Source: Kerstersia similis
Lineage (GTDB): Bacteria; Pseudomonadota; Gammaproteobacteria; Burkholderiales; Burkholderiaceae_B
Length of the DNA: 64,000 nt
Direction: 5' to 3'
Assembly (NCBI RefSeq): GCF_965139615.1
Contig: NZ_CBCSIQ010000004.1
Span: 124,001 to 188,000, forward strand
This document shows, in pieces, positions 22,500 through 31,903 of the stretch. The translations under genes and the position numbers were made by a program. Within the stretch, counting starts at the first letter, position 1; each line of letters opens with the position of its first letter. Below the pieces are notes generated by a model. The model searched no databases. It saw only the letters and a program-made list of their open reading frames with translations, and was not told where the DNA came from.

Positions 22500-22520
22500 T
22501 AGACGCATATAGGAATCGAG

Positions 22521-23564
22521 ATGGCAAAGAAGAACTGGTACGCCCTGGCGGCGAAGGATGTAGAAGGCGAGAAGGTCGCCGAACTGCGCATTTACGACGA
22601 AATCGGATTTTGGGGCGTGACGGCAAAGCAGTTCATGGACGAACTGGACGCGGTCACCGCAGGGGCCGCGCGCATTCTGCTTTCGATCAACAGCCCCGGT
22701 GGAAGCGTGTTTGATGCATTCGCCATTTACAACGGCTTGCGTCGCCTGCAACTCCACGTCGTCGGCCGTGTGGATGGCATGGCTGCGTCCGCTGCATCTC
22801 TGATCCTGATGGCTGCAGATGAGATCATCATGCCCGAGAACGCGATGCTGATGATCCACGATGCATGGACCATTGCGGGCGGGACTGCTGAAGAATTGCG
22901 CAAGATGGCGGACATGATGGACAAAGCTGGTGACGGAATCGTCGCTGCTTACACCAGTCGAAGCGGTCAGCCGGAGGACAAAGTCCGAGAAATGATGGCG
23001 GAGACCACTTGGCTGAGCGCATTGGAAGCGCAGGCATTGGGCTTTTGCGATGCCATCGAATCCCCGGTCAAGATCGTCGCTTCGCTTCGGGCGGTTGGGC
23101 TGCTGAAAGGCTACAAGGGGGCACCGGAAGATTGGCTCAAGGCGCTTGGCGATTCTGAACCTGACGATTCTCTGGAACCTCTTGAACAGCAGCCAGCACC
23201 GCAAGTGAATGATTTCGCTCGCCAGGTCATCACGATGTGCCAGGAGAAGGGAATCCCTCAGTTGAGCAACAGCATCATCCTTGCAGGTGGATTGGATAGT
23301 GAGCAGGCGGTGTCTGCGCGTATTGATACGGCGTTGGAAATTAGCGGGTTGTGCGCGGCTGCGCAACTGCCTGACTTGGCAGGTGACTACATTGTTGCCG
23401 GCTTGGACGTCGAAAAGGTACGCGCTCGCCTATTTGATCGGGTTGTTCAAGACTCGGTCGGCAAAATCAGCAATCTGCAGCGTCCACAAGATTCCACGCC
23501 GGCCGCGAAGCCGCGTGCCCTGAACGCGTCGGCAATTTATGCCGCTCGCAAGTCCACAACCTAG
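22521..23564 (+). CDS. ClpP-like capsid maturation protease
   Basis: The 347-residue protein has a ClpP fold at residues 1-200 with NSPGGSVFDAFAIYN, the serine in GMAAS (Ser90) and the histidine in MIHDAW (His113). A helical C-terminal part of about 140 residues follows, probably a fused scaffold. It cuts capsid and scaffold during head maturation. No internal small scaffold gene was separated, but a secondary start in this region is possible, as for lambda gpC/Nu3. Confidence 0.88.
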   Translation: MAKKNWYALAAKDVEGEKVAELRIYDEIGFWGVTAKQFMDELDAVTAGAARILLSINSPGGSVFDAFAIYNGLRRLQLHVVGRVDGMAASAASLILMAADEIIMPENAMLMIHDAWTIAGGTAEELRKMADMMDKAGDGIVAAYTSRSGQPEDKVREMMAETTWLSALEAQALGFCDAIESPVKIVASLRAVGLLKGYKGAPEDWLKALGDSEPDDSLEPLEQQPAPQVNDFARQVITMCQEKGIPQLSNSIILAGGLDSEQAVSARIDTALEISGLCAAAQLPDLAGDYIVAGLDVEKVRARLFDRVVQDSVGKISNLQRPQDSTPAAKPRALNASAIYAARKSTT

Positions 23565-23573
23565 GAGGAAACA

Positions 23574-23927
23574 ATGGGTTTCATTCACCAGCAGGCCCGT
23601 GCGGCCGATTTCATTCTGTCCGAGGCCAATGGCCAGCGTTCCCGCGAGAACGCTGTGCTGGAAGCCGTCGATACCGATCAAGTAGCGGGGACGCTGCTGA
23701 CCAAAAAGGCATCGGGCAGTTACGCGCCCTATACCGGCCCCGGCGCTGACGAGGAGAACCCGATTTCGGCTGATGCCGTGCTGTACGCCGGGGTGCCGGC
23801 GTCGGGCGAGTCGCAGCAAATCGTGATCGTTGCGCGGGCATCGGAAGTCGCCAGCGCGTTGCTGGTTGGCCTCGATGCATCAGCTCGTGCCACGCTCGAA
23901 AAACAGGGCGTGATCGTCCGCGACTGA
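23574..23927 (+). CDS. Head decoration protein gpD
   Basis: The 117-residue protein contains GFIHQQARAADFILSEANGQ, SRENAVLE and GVIVRD, the lambda gpD family pattern. It trimerises on the expanded capsid and stabilises it. AGGAGG site 6 bases ahead. Confidence 0.88.
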   Translation: MGFIHQQARAADFILSEANGQRSRENAVLEAVDTDQVAGTLLTKKASGSYAPYTGPGADEENPISADAVLYAGVPASGESQQIVIVARASEVASALLVGLDASARATLEKQGVIVRD

Positions 23928-23992
23928 GCGCAACCGCGCCAGCAAACAACTGGGCCGCATACGCGGCCCTTTTCTATTTCAGGAGCCTGAAG

Positions 23993-24994
23993 ATGGCTGA
24001 TATCAATATTTTCGAGGACGAAGCGTTCTCGGTTACCACCCTCACGGCAGCCATCAACGAGCTGCCGTATGTTCCCGGCCGTATCGGTGCCCTGGGCCTC
24101 TTTTCCGAAGAGGGCATTGCGACCACCGTGGCTCAGATTGAGTACGATGGTTCGGTCCTGGGCCTGGTGAAGGCTGCGCAGCGTGGTGGCGTGGGGCAGG
24201 TTGCGACGTTGACCGGGCGACGCCTGATTCCTTTCAACACAGTTCATTTGCCGCAACGTTCGACCATGTTGGCGGATGAAATCCAGGGTATCCGCGCATT
24301 CGGCAGCCAAACGGAAGTGGAAGTCGCAGCGGCGCGTGTGGCCAAGTACCAAGCGAAGCATCGCACGCAGCTGGACCTCACTCACGAGTACCAGCGTCTG
24401 GGCGCCATGAAAGGCAAAGTGTTGGACGCGGATGGCGTGAGTGTGCTGCTGGATGTGTATGCCACTTTTGGCATTACGCAGCTCGAGTTCAACATGGAGT
24501 TGAATGCTGCGACTACCGTGGTTCGTACGAAGTCCAGCGACGTGCTGGATCTCATCGAAGATGTCCTGGGCGCAGTGCCGATGACTGGTGCTCGCGCATT
24601 CTGCGGCAAGAATTTCTGGAAAGACCTGATCGACCACAAGTCGGTACGTGAGACCTACCTCAATACGGCCCAGGCGGCCGAACTGCGGGGGAAGGCCGCG
24701 GATTCGTTCGAGCTGGGCGGCGTGACCTACGAGCGCTACCGTGGCCGCATTCTCGGCAATCCGTATGTGCCCGATGATGAAGCGCTTGCGTTCCCGGAGG
24801 GCGTGCCTGATTTCTTCATCACGCGATATGCGCCTGGCGACTACCTCGAAACGGTCAACACCGACGGCCTGCCGTACTACACCAAGGTTGAGCCTCTCCC
24901 GTTCAACAAGGGACTGCAGATTGAAAGCCAGTCGAACCCGCTGCACTTGCCGACGCGGCCCAAGGCCATCATTCGACTCAAGCGTTCGGCCTGA
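23993..24994 (+). CDS. Major capsid protein, lambda gpE family
   Basis: The 333-residue protein has the conserved FEDEAFSVTTLTAAINELPY start, the RGGVGQVATLTGRRLIPFNTVHLP motif and the ARAFCGKNFWKDLIDH segment of gpE-type HK97-fold capsid proteins. It forms the shell. Preceded by an AGGAG site. Confidence 0.95.
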   Translation: MADINIFEDEAFSVTTLTAAINELPYVPGRIGALGLFSEEGIATTVAQIEYDGSVLGLVKAAQRGGVGQVATLTGRRLIPFNTVHLPQRSTMLADEIQGIRAFGSQTEVEVAAARVAKYQAKHRTQLDLTHEYQRLGAMKGKVLDADGVSVLLDVYATFGITQLEFNMELNAATTVVRTKSSDVLDLIEDVLGAVPMTGARAFCGKNFWKDLIDHKSVRETYLNTAQAAELRGKAADSFELGGVTYERYRGRILGNPYVPDDEALAFPEGVPDFFITRYAPGDYLETVNTDGLPYYTKVEPLPFNKGLQIESQSNPLHLPTRPKAIIRLKRSA

Positions 24995-24996
24995 TT

Positions 24997-25305
24997 ATGG
25001 AATGGGACAACAGCCGATTCGACCGGGCATTTGAACGGATTGGTGTCCGGCAGGAAATCTGGCTTGTCCGCAGCGGGCAGCCAGATTTCCCGTTCAAGGC
25101 CCGGTTTGATCGTCCGGACCAGGTTGTGATGGACGGAGAAATTCACACCACCGACTACTCCATCGAATACACGACGGCTGAGGTGCAGGGCATCAAGCGC
25201 CGCAGCGTGATCCGAATCGGGGATGAAACCTACCGCGTCAAAGAAGAGCCGTTGGTTCGAGGTGACGGGTACTGGAGCATTGCGCAACTGGAGCAAGTGC
25301 CATGA
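24997..25305 (+). CDS. Head-tail joining protein, FII-like position
   Basis: The 102-residue product (MEWDNSRFDRAFERIGVRQ..., VVMDGEIHTTDYSIEYTT) is mostly beta-structured. It lies between the capsid gene and a tail-terminator-like gene, where lambda has FII. It probably caps the head for tail attachment. The family match is modest. Confidence 0.65.
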   Translation: MEWDNSRFDRAFERIGVRQEIWLVRSGQPDFPFKARFDRPDQVVMDGEIHTTDYSIEYTTAEVQGIKRRSVIRIGDETYRVKEEPLVRGDGYWSIAQLEQVP

Positions 25306-25715
25306 CGTTCCTGGCTCGTCTTGTGCTGGGCATGAGGGACGCGCTGGAGGCGTCCCCTGACTTTCCTGCTGCTGTGGAACCATCGCCAGTGCGCGCCATG
25401 ACCCGGCAAGACCGGAAAACGGTCTGTGTGCTGCCTGGAGCCGAGGCTGTCGATGCCATGCCTATTGGCATGGCAACACGGGCCAGGCAGATCCATGTGG
25501 TTGTTCACACGGCTGGGGACGATCACTTAGAACTGTCAGAAGAGGTTTTTTCTGCCGTACATCCAGTGATGATGTCTTTCGAGATGGACGGCTTGGTTTC
25601 GGTCGAGGAGGTGGGTACCGATGAGCCGAAGTATGCCAATGGCGACCTCACACGGCAGGTTGTCACCCGCAGGTACCGGGTTGTGTACCAAACCGATGAG
25701 CACTCTTTGGGATAG
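25302..25715 (+). CDS. Tail terminator, gpU-like position
   Basis: The 137-residue protein begins MTFLARLVLGMRDALEASPD and ends with TRRYRVVYQTDEHSLG. It overlaps the upstream gene by 4 bases and precedes the tail-tube gene as lambda gpU does. Assigned by position and size; the sequence itself is not distinctive. Confidence 0.6.
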   Translation: MTFLARLVLGMRDALEASPDFPAAVEPSPVRAMTRQDRKTVCVLPGAEAVDAMPIGMATRARQIHVVVHTAGDDHLELSEEVFSAVHPVMMSFEMDGLVSVEEVGTDEPKYANGDLTRQVVTRRYRVVYQTDEHSLG

Positions 25716-25718
25716 AGC

Positions 25719-25895
25719 ATGAGCAAGAACGAAGAAACAAAGGATGCGCCTGCGGTGGCGGCGGCGCCAGCCGCAGCGCAACCTGATCCGCATTGGGGCT
25801 GCGGCGGCAGCTATACACGAGATCCAGTGACTGGGCAGCGCACACTGGTGCAACGCACCGCAGGCTGCCAGGACTGCCAGGGTAAGAAGGGGTAA
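25719..25895 (+). CDS. Small Cys-containing tail-region protein, 58 residues
   Basis: A short frame from ATG 25719 to TAA 25895, three bases after the U-like gene and two before the tail tube. It has an Ala/Pro-rich N-terminal part and the Cys-bearing elements WGCGGSYTRD and TAGCQDCQGKKG, suggesting a metal- or disulfide-bound knot. Conserved position within the operon supports a real gene; function unknown. Confidence 0.65.
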   Translation: MSKNEETKDAPAVAAAPAAAQPDPHWGCGGSYTRDPVTGQRTLVQRTAGCQDCQGKKG

Positions 25896-25897
25896 TC

Positions 25898-26830
25898 ATG
25901 GCAAAAACCGTGAAAAAGACGCTGCTACTCGCAAAGCTGCAGACCGTGGCCGGGACCGATGCGGCGCCTACGGCCGCTGCAAACGCGATCTTGCTGCGGA
26001 ACGTGACCGCAACACCCATCAGCGCCGAGTACGCCGAGCGTGCGCTGCTGCGGCCCTACATGGGGAATTCGGGTGAAATCGTCACGACCCAGTATGCGCA
26101 GATCGAGGGTGAAGTTGAACTGGCTGGTTCAGGTGAGGCCGGCAAGGTTCCCGCCTGGGGGCCGCTGATGCGTGCATGCGGCTTCGCAGAAACTGTTACG
26201 GCCGGTGATAGCGTGGTTTATACGCCAGTCTCTAGCGATTTTGAACTCATCACGCTGCATTATTACCTCGATGGGCTCTTTCACAAGATCGTTGACGCGC
26301 GCGGTACGGTGTCGTTTGAAATCAGTGCCAAAGGCATCCCGTTTATGCGGTATCGCTTCCTGGGCGCTTACAGCCCGATCAAAGACCAGGCAATGCCGAC
26401 CGGAGTCGACTACAAAGCGTTTCAGACGCCGGTCAGTGCCGATAAGCGCAACACGCCGGAATGGTCCTTGGCTGGATATTCGGGTTGCGTGCAGTCGCTG
26501 TCTTTTGATATCGCCAATCAACTTGAATGGCGAGCCCTGATCAACTGCGAAGGCGCGGAGATTACAGACCGGCAACCCATTGGCAAGGCCGTTTTGGAGC
26601 TGCCGCGCATCGCCGATCTGGACTGGCCGGCGATGGTGCTGAGCGCTACACAGCACCATATCAGCATCACGCATGGGGCCAAGCCGGGCAATATCGTCAC
26701 GATCAGCGCGCCGTCAGCTCAGCTGAAGAATCCGACGTACTCGGACGATAACAACATCGCCATGTTGAATTTGGATTTCAATGTGAATCCGGGCGTTGGC
26801 AACGACGAACTGGAAATCAAGGTCGCTTAA
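25898..26830 (+). CDS. Major tail tube protein
   Basis: The 310-residue protein contains VRNVT-type beta segments and YAERALLRPYMGNSGEIV, which is typical of the large siphophage tail-tube family (gpV-like, with a C-terminal Ig-like part). It polymerises around the tape measure protein. It is followed by the gpG/gpGT chaperone genes, as expected. Confidence 0.85.
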   Translation: MAKTVKKTLLLAKLQTVAGTDAAPTAAANAILLRNVTATPISAEYAERALLRPYMGNSGEIVTTQYAQIEGEVELAGSGEAGKVPAWGPLMRACGFAETVTAGDSVVYTPVSSDFELITLHYYLDGLFHKIVDARGTVSFEISAKGIPFMRYRFLGAYSPIKDQAMPTGVDYKAFQTPVSADKRNTPEWSLAGYSGCVQSLSFDIANQLEWRALINCEGAEITDRQPIGKAVLELPRIADLDWPAMVLSATQHHISITHGAKPGNIVTISAPSAQLKNPTYSDDNNIAMLNLDFNVNPGVGNDELEIKVA

Positions 26831-26842
26831 AGGGAGGGTGAA

Positions 26843-27256
26843 ATGGGATTTGTGGTGAAAGACCGGCCTTTGGTGGCATATCCGATATCGGTTGCTGTGT
26901 ACGACGAAAATGGGGAACAGACCGCTATCGAGTTTGTTGCTCAATACCGGCGTGCGCCGCAGCAAGAGCTTGTCGATCTGAATGATCAGATTAGCAACCA
27001 TAGTCGGGTATTGATCGGTTTGGACCCGATCACCGGGGGCAATGGGCGAGTAATTGAACCGTGGCCGTATGCAACGGACGTCGATTTCATCGCTGACAAG
27101 ATGGTCGGCTGGCGTGGCGTAGACGACGAGAGTGGCACTGCTAAGCCATTTACAGCCGACACGCTGCAAGAAGTGCTCTCGGCCTACCCAGAGCTGGTGC
27201 CTGCGTTGTTTCGTGGCTTCTTCCTCGCACACAAGGGCGCACGCGAAAAAAACTGA
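26843..27256 (+). CDS. Tail assembly chaperone gpG (frame-0 product)
   Basis: The 137-residue protein begins MGFVVKDRPLVAYPISVAVYD and ends FLAHKGAREKN before a TGA at 27254-27256. It sits directly before the tape measure gene, as gpG does in lambda. The last codons contain A AAA AAC, a -1 slippery site; most ribosomes should stop here and make gpG. Confidence 0.8.
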   Translation: MGFVVKDRPLVAYPISVAVYDENGEQTAIEFVAQYRRAPQQELVDLNDQISNHSRVLIGLDPITGGNGRVIEPWPYATDVDFIADKMVGWRGVDDESGTAKPFTADTLQEVLSAYPELVPALFRGFFLAHKGAREKN

Positions 27257-27639
27257 TTGAGGCCGCCAGGCATTGGGCAGGAGCGACGGCAACCGTCTCC
27301 GACGATTTCGCCATAGACGGCACTGTGCTTGCCGCGCTCAAGGCGGCGGGCGCTCCACAGGAGGTGCTTGATGCTTGTCGGCCTGCGGCATCCTTCTCTG
27401 GCGAGGACATAGAAATATGGCCGGAGAACGTGGAAAGCGTAGAAGCGTTTCTTGATTTAGCAACTTGCTGGTCCTGGCTGTGTGCGGGATTTGCACAGCC
27501 GACCCGCGTTGGTATTCCCGCTTCTGAAATTCACGCCACCTTGAGCCTGCGTGGGGTGAGGCGAAAAGCACGCAAGGCAATCGCCTCTGACATCAGGTTG
27601 ATGGAGAACGCAGCGCTGGCGCAGCTTTCGGGACAATAG
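26843..27639 (+). CDS. gpGT fusion made by -1 frameshift
   Basis: At 27247-27253 the heptamer A AAA AAC is in the correct phase. Slipping back one base continues through CTG ATT GAG into an open frame that runs to 27639, adding 128 residues (LIEAARHWAGATATVSDDFA...). The fused protein has about 265 residues. The T part contains WSWLCAGF and RVGIPASEIHATLS. This reproduces the G/GT arrangement of long-tailed phages, in which the fused form guides tail-tube assembly on the tape measure. An independent ATG start at 27325 is not needed. Confidence 0.85.
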
Positions 27640-27648
27640 GGACAAGGA

Positions 27649-30600
27649 ATGGATAAACGGATCAGCGTCACGCTCGCTGCGAACACCGCCGGCGTTGTGC
27701 GCAGCTTTTCTGCGAGCCAAGCTGCTGTTATGCAGTTCGCCCGTGAGTCTGAGAGCGCAATGGCGCGAGCGACGTCAGCATCGCAGCGGTACGAGAGCAG
27801 CATGACGGCCACGGAAACGCGGGTGTCTTCTGCATTGACGGCTTTGAAGCGAACTGCGGGGGCGGCCCTCGGTGGTTTCTCGCTGATGGCCGGCATTAAC
27901 ATGGCTGACGATTGGGGACAGTACGCCAGTCGTATTCGGCAGGTCACACAGAGCGTCGAAGAGTACGAGCATGTGCAAGCTCGTCTGGTGGAGTCGGCAC
28001 GCGACACCTTCCGGTCGCTCGCGGAAACGCGGGAAGGGTTCATTCAGATGACCCCTGTTCTGCGTGACATGGGTTTGAACCTTGACCAGAGTATTGACGC
28101 AATTGACACGTTCTCTGGATTGCTGGTGGTTAATTCGGCGACGTCGGACCAGGGCAAGCGAGCAATGGAGGCGTACTCGAAGTCTTTGATTGCGGGAAAG
28201 ATTGACGCAGATTCGTGGAAGTCTGTTGTGAATGCCATGCCGAGCGTGATCGACCTGCTTTCCGTAAGCCTGGGCAGAAGTGCAGATGAGGTAAGGCGCT
28301 TGGGCAAAGACGGGGAAATTTCCGTGAGGGATTTTTCCCGGACTCTTGTGTCATCAAATCAGTCAGTAAAAAAAGCGGTCGAAGATATGCCGACGACCGT
28401 AAAAGACGCGTTGGGGAGGATGGGGGATGCCTTTGGTGAGTACCTTGGCCGTCAGAACGAGGCGCGGGGTGTCACGGCAGCATTGGCCAGTAGCATCAAC
28501 CATGTGACGGACAACTTTGGTTTGTTGGCCGATGTAGCGATTCCTGCAGCAGGTGGCCTCATGCTTGCCTATGCTGTAAAGACCATGCGGGCTGCGGCCG
28601 AAACTCGGGCACTTGGTTTCGCCAAGATTGAAGAAGTTGCAGCATCGCGTAGTTCTGCTGCGGCAGCCCATTCATTAGCAGTAGCAAGGGTGGCTGAGGC
28701 CAAAGCCACACTGGCAGCAGCGGCTAGTGAGCGGGAAAAATTGTTCGCAACTTCGGTGTTGGCTAATGCCGAGCGGCAATTGGCTGCGTCGTCAACGGCG
28801 CTTAGCATCGCGAACCGAACCCTCTACTCTTCGCTGTTGGGTTTGGTCGGTGGGCCTATGGGGGCGCTTACCTTGGGGCTAGGCGTTGCGGGCGCGGCCT
28901 GGGGGTTGTTTTCGAATCGGACGTCTGAAGCGCGGAAAAGCCTGTTGGATACAGAGGAGCCGCTGGAGAGCATCACACAAAAATTCGAGCGTATGGGCGA
29001 GGTGACCCAGCGTGATGAGCTGGCAAAAGCACTAAAGCAGCGACAGGAGGCGGCTGAAGAGGCGGATAAGGCATTCGAGAATTTGGAAGCCTCAATGCGT
29101 GTAGGGATGTTTGCCAATTATTCGGATTGGCAGAAATATCGGGATATGCTGGATGAGGCTCGCAAGGCGGGCACCAGCCTCGCGCCAGTTCTTGACCAAG
29201 CAGCCCAGGCAGCGGGTGTGCCTAAAGATGCGGTTGCTCGGTGGATGGATTATGCAAAAGTAGTAGAAGCCGCAGATGGCAGAACCAAAGGATTTACTGT
29301 GGTTGTTGAGGCGCTGACAGGAGTTGTGGAGCGTCTTAGGGGAGCAGCAACGGGAGCTGGGGATGCGCTGGCGAGCCTAACTCCGGAGCAATATGAAGCC
29401 AAGCGCACCGAATGGCTGGGGAAGTACGCAACAGACGCGGAAAAGCTTTCTGCGAAGCTGGCTGAGGCCAAGAAGGAGTTTGGCGGCTTGATTCCAGCAG
29501 ATGTTGAAAAACGGATTCGAGCATCGTTTGCGCCAAAAGGTAGTGCCGCTTCAAAGCAAATTAACGAAGGGCAGCGCTACATCAAACAGATCAACGAGCG
29601 CATTTCCCTGATCGGCAAGGAAACGGAGTTTGAGAAGCTGCAGGCGCAGATCAGCGTCGGTGCAATCAAGTTCAAGACCGATGCAAAGCGGAAAGAAGCT
29701 GAGGCGGCCGCCAGGGCGCTGGACAAGGCCAACGCATCGCTCCGGCTGACGGAAATGCAGCGCGAGATCGACATGATCGGCCTTGTCACTGAAGCCGACA
29801 AGATGCGCTACGAGGTGACGAAGGGGCTTTATGCCGGGTTTGAGTCTGACATAAAGAAGCACTTGGTTCTGTTGGCGGCAGAAAGTGACGAAAAATCCAG
29901 GCAGATCGACTTCAACAAGACGCTGCTGAGCTTGCAGGGTGAGCGGGCAGACGCTGAGCGTCAGTTCTTCCGCGAGATTGAAGCTTTTGGGCGCGGCGAT
30001 CAGTACCGGGGGCTGCTGGATTCGCTGGCCCAGGTCGAGGACAAATACCGCCAGATCATGCGCGAGCGGCGCAATTCGCCTGCGGGCCTGAGCGCCGGCG
30101 AACAGGCAGCAATCGAGCAAGCGCGCGATGCCGAGCTGGAACGCGAGCGAGAACGCTACGCCGTGCGCCTGGCTCTTCAAGCGGATTGGGTGTCGGGCGC
30201 CACGCGAGGGCTGGAAAACTACTTCGATTCCGCTCGGAACGTATCCAGCGGTATTGAGGGACTGTTTGGTAATGCGTTTTCCAAAATGGAAGACTTTTTT
30301 GCTAAATCAGCGAGAGGCATTAAGGTCAGTGCATCGGATCTGATTGACAGCCTTATCGAAGACTCCATGCGCCTGGCGGCACGGCAGTCCATTACTGGGC
30401 CGCTTGCTTCAGCGCTGGGCGGGGCAATCAGTAGCGCCTTTGGGTCTATGTCGTCCAATTGGTCGTCAACAAACACCAGCAATCCATGGAGCCTGTCGTC
30501 ACTGGGCGTTTATGACGTTGGTGGCTACACCGGCGATGGTGGACGTCTTGAGCCAGCGGGTCTCGTTCACAAGGGCGAGGGGGTTCTCAATCAAGATGAG

Positions 30601-30924
30601 ATTCGCGCCCTTGGGGGAGAAGAAGGTTTCAACGCCTTGCGTCGGGCGATTCGCGGCCCGGGGCACGCAGTGGGTGGCATGGCAGGATATCCGCGGCTGC
30701 CGATGTCGGCATCATCCTCGCAGCCAAATATCAACGTCAATCTTCATGGCGTTCAAAGCCAGCCAGAATCCGTGACTGCTACCAGAAATCAAAGCGGCGG
30801 ATTCGATATCGACATCATGTTCAAACAGGTCGAAAAGCGCATGGCCAGCAACGTTGCTTCCGGGCAGGGGAGCATGAGCAAGGCGCTTGAACGCCGCTAC
30901 GCGTTGACGCCGCAATTGGGGTGA
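27649..30924 (+). CDS. Tape measure protein
   Basis: The 1,091-residue protein has the N-terminal tape-measure domain (about residues 70-260, including GFIQMTPVLRDMGLNLDQSI and WKSVVNAMPSVIDLLS). A hydrophobic, Ala-rich stretch follows around 290-430, then long helices. The C-terminal region carries GGYTGDGGRLEPAGLVHKGE and ALGGEEGFNALRRA. It sets tail length, roughly one residue per 0.15 nm, giving a tail of about 160 nm. Confidence 0.93.
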   Translation: MDKRISVTLAANTAGVVRSFSASQAAVMQFARESESAMARATSASQRYESSMTATETRVSSALTALKRTAGAALGGFSLMAGINMADDWGQYASRIRQVTQSVEEYEHVQARLVESARDTFRSLAETREGFIQMTPVLRDMGLNLDQSIDAIDTFSGLLVVNSATSDQGKRAMEAYSKSLIAGKIDADSWKSVVNAMPSVIDLLSVSLGRSADEVRRLGKDGEISVRDFSRTLVSSNQSVKKAVEDMPTTVKDALGRMGDAFGEYLGRQNEARGVTAALASSINHVTDNFGLLADVAIPAAGGLMLAYAVKTMRAAAETRALGFAKIEEVAASRSSAAAAHSLAVARVAEAKATLAAAASEREKLFATSVLANAERQLAASSTALSIANRTLYSSLLGLVGGPMGALTLGLGVAGAAWGLFSNRTSEARKSLLDTEEPLESITQKFERMGEVTQRDELAKALKQRQEAAEEADKAFENLEASMRVGMFANYSDWQKYRDMLDEARKAGTSLAPVLDQAAQAAGVPKDAVARWMDYAKVVEAADGRTKGFTVVVEALTGVVERLRGAATGAGDALASLTPEQYEAKRTEWLGKYATDAEKLSAKLAEAKKEFGGLIPADVEKRIRASFAPKGSAASKQINEGQRYIKQINERISLIGKETEFEKLQAQISVGAIKFKTDAKRKEAEAAARALDKANASLRLTEMQREIDMIGLVTEADKMRYEVTKGLYAGFESDIKKHLVLLAAESDEKSRQIDFNKTLLSLQGERADAERQFFREIEAFGRGDQYRGLLDSLAQVEDKYRQIMRERRNSPAGLSAGEQAAIEQARDAELERERERYAVRLALQADWVSGATRGLENYFDSARNVSSGIEGLFGNAFSKMEDFFAKSARGIKVSASDLIDSLIEDSMRLAARQSITGPLASALGGAISSAFGSMSSNWSSTNTSNPWSLSSLGVYDVGGYTGDGGRLEPAGLVHKGEGVLNQDEIRALGGEEGFNALRRAIRGPGHAVGGMAGYPRLPMSASSSQPNINVNLHGVQSQPESVTATRNQSGGFDIDIMFKQVEKRMASNVASGQGSMSKALERRYALTPQLG

Positions 30925-30927
30925 TAA

Positions 30928-31296
30928 ATGGCAATACCAGAATGGCCCGCAGATCTGCCGGCCCCGGTTCGTTATGGGTTTAACCGGAAACCGAAGAGAC
31001 CGTTTTCTGGCACAGACATGGATGATGGCACGGAGTTTCGCCGTCGTCGGTGGAGAGTGTTCCCAATCACTATCTCCGTATCGTTCATTCTGACGCGCGC
31101 TCAATACGAGAAATACTACGCGTTCTGTCTGAATGACATCGACGGATATAAAGATTGGTTCATGGTGACGGTGGATGGTCCTGACGGCATTGTTCGCAAG
31201 CGCTGCAAATGGGCTGAGCCGCCGGATGAAGATGGAAGCACCGGAGGCGGGTATTGGAAAATATCCGGCCAACTGATTACGCACAGCAATTTTTGA
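30928..31296 (+). CDS. Minor tail protein, gpM-like position
   Basis: The 122-residue protein begins MAIPEWPADLPAPVRYGFNR and contains RRRWRVFPITISVSFILT and GYWKISGQLIT, a beta-rich tail-tip profile. It follows the tape measure gene. Assigned by position in the operon and fold impression. Confidence 0.7.
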   Translation: MAIPEWPADLPAPVRYGFNRKPKRPFSGTDMDDGTEFRRRRWRVFPITISVSFILTRAQYEKYYAFCLNDIDGYKDWFMVTVDGPDGIVRKRCKWAEPPDEDGSTGGGYWKISGQLITHSNF

Positions 31297-31312
31297 AACA
31301 AGGGGATTTGAA

Positions 31313-31819
31313 ATGCCGGAGTGGGCAGGCGCCGTCATTGGCGCGGTGATTGGTTTTTTTGCGGTTTTTCTGTCTGCCTGGCTTGGCGCTTGGCTTTCAG
31401 TTAGGAGGGATGAGCAAGTGAGAAAGGCAGAAGCGGAGTCAGTTAAGGCGGCCATTGCTGCTGAGCTGGCGGGCTATATCGCCACGATATTTGACAGGTT
31501 TGCTTATGCGATGCAGGCCGCTGATGTCGATGATCCAGGCCAGTTTCCAGCAGAGAGGGCGTCCGTCCCCAGGCCTACAGTCTGGCCTGCGCTGGCTGGA
31601 AGAATTGGCATGCTGGACGCCAGTGAAGCGCAGGATATTGTTTCTGCCTGGCAGCAAATTGAGCTTTTGATGGGCATGGCTGCTGAATATCAATCTTCCA
31701 GGCCCAGCGCCAGCTTGGCGGCCAGTCGAATGACCTACGCGTCCAATGTGATCCAGCAAATTCAGGATTGCGTGCAGGCTCTGACTGGAATAAGGCCGCC
31801 ATCGCCGACATCCGTTTAA
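31313..31819 (+). CDS. Membrane-anchored moron in the tail operon
   Basis: The 168-residue protein has one strong N-terminal membrane segment (GAVIGAVIGFFAVFLSAWLGAWL, residues about 5-27) followed by a basic patch (SVRRDEQVRKAE) and a helical cytoplasmic part. It is not a virion-like protein and interrupts the tail genes. Two terminator hairpins follow at once. It may be a lysogenic-conversion or exclusion factor; no family is recognised. Confidence 0.6.
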   Translation: MPEWAGAVIGAVIGFFAVFLSAWLGAWLSVRRDEQVRKAEAESVKAAIAAELAGYIATIFDRFAYAMQAADVDDPGQFPAERASVPRPTVWPALAGRIGMLDASEAQDIVSAWQQIELLMGMAAEYQSSRPSASLAASRMTYASNVIQQIQDCVQALTGIRPPSPTSV

Positions 31820-31831
31820 CCCCTTTCACTC

Positions 31832-31860
31832 AACCGCCCGCGAGGCGGTTTTTATTTATT
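31832..31860 (+). terminator. Intrinsic terminator after the moron, first
   Basis: AACCGCC (31832-31838), loop CGCGA, GGCGGTT (31844-31850), then TTTATTTATT. Confidence 0.75.
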
Positions 31861-31861
31861 C

Positions 31862-31891
31862 AGCCCCGGCAAATGCCGGGGCTTTTTCTTT
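31862..31891 (+). terminator. Intrinsic terminator after the moron, second
   Basis: AGCCCCGGC (31862-31870), loop AAAT, GCCGGGGCT (31875-31883), then TTTTCTTT. It lies only about 15 bases before the next start codon. Confidence 0.8.
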
Positions 31892-31903
31892 GGAGCTTCA
31901 AAA

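Noticed and set aside
27325..27639. An independent gene starting at ATG 27325
   Set aside because: The frame is open back to the slippery site at 27247-27253 and fits the gpGT extension; no ribosome site precedes 27325.
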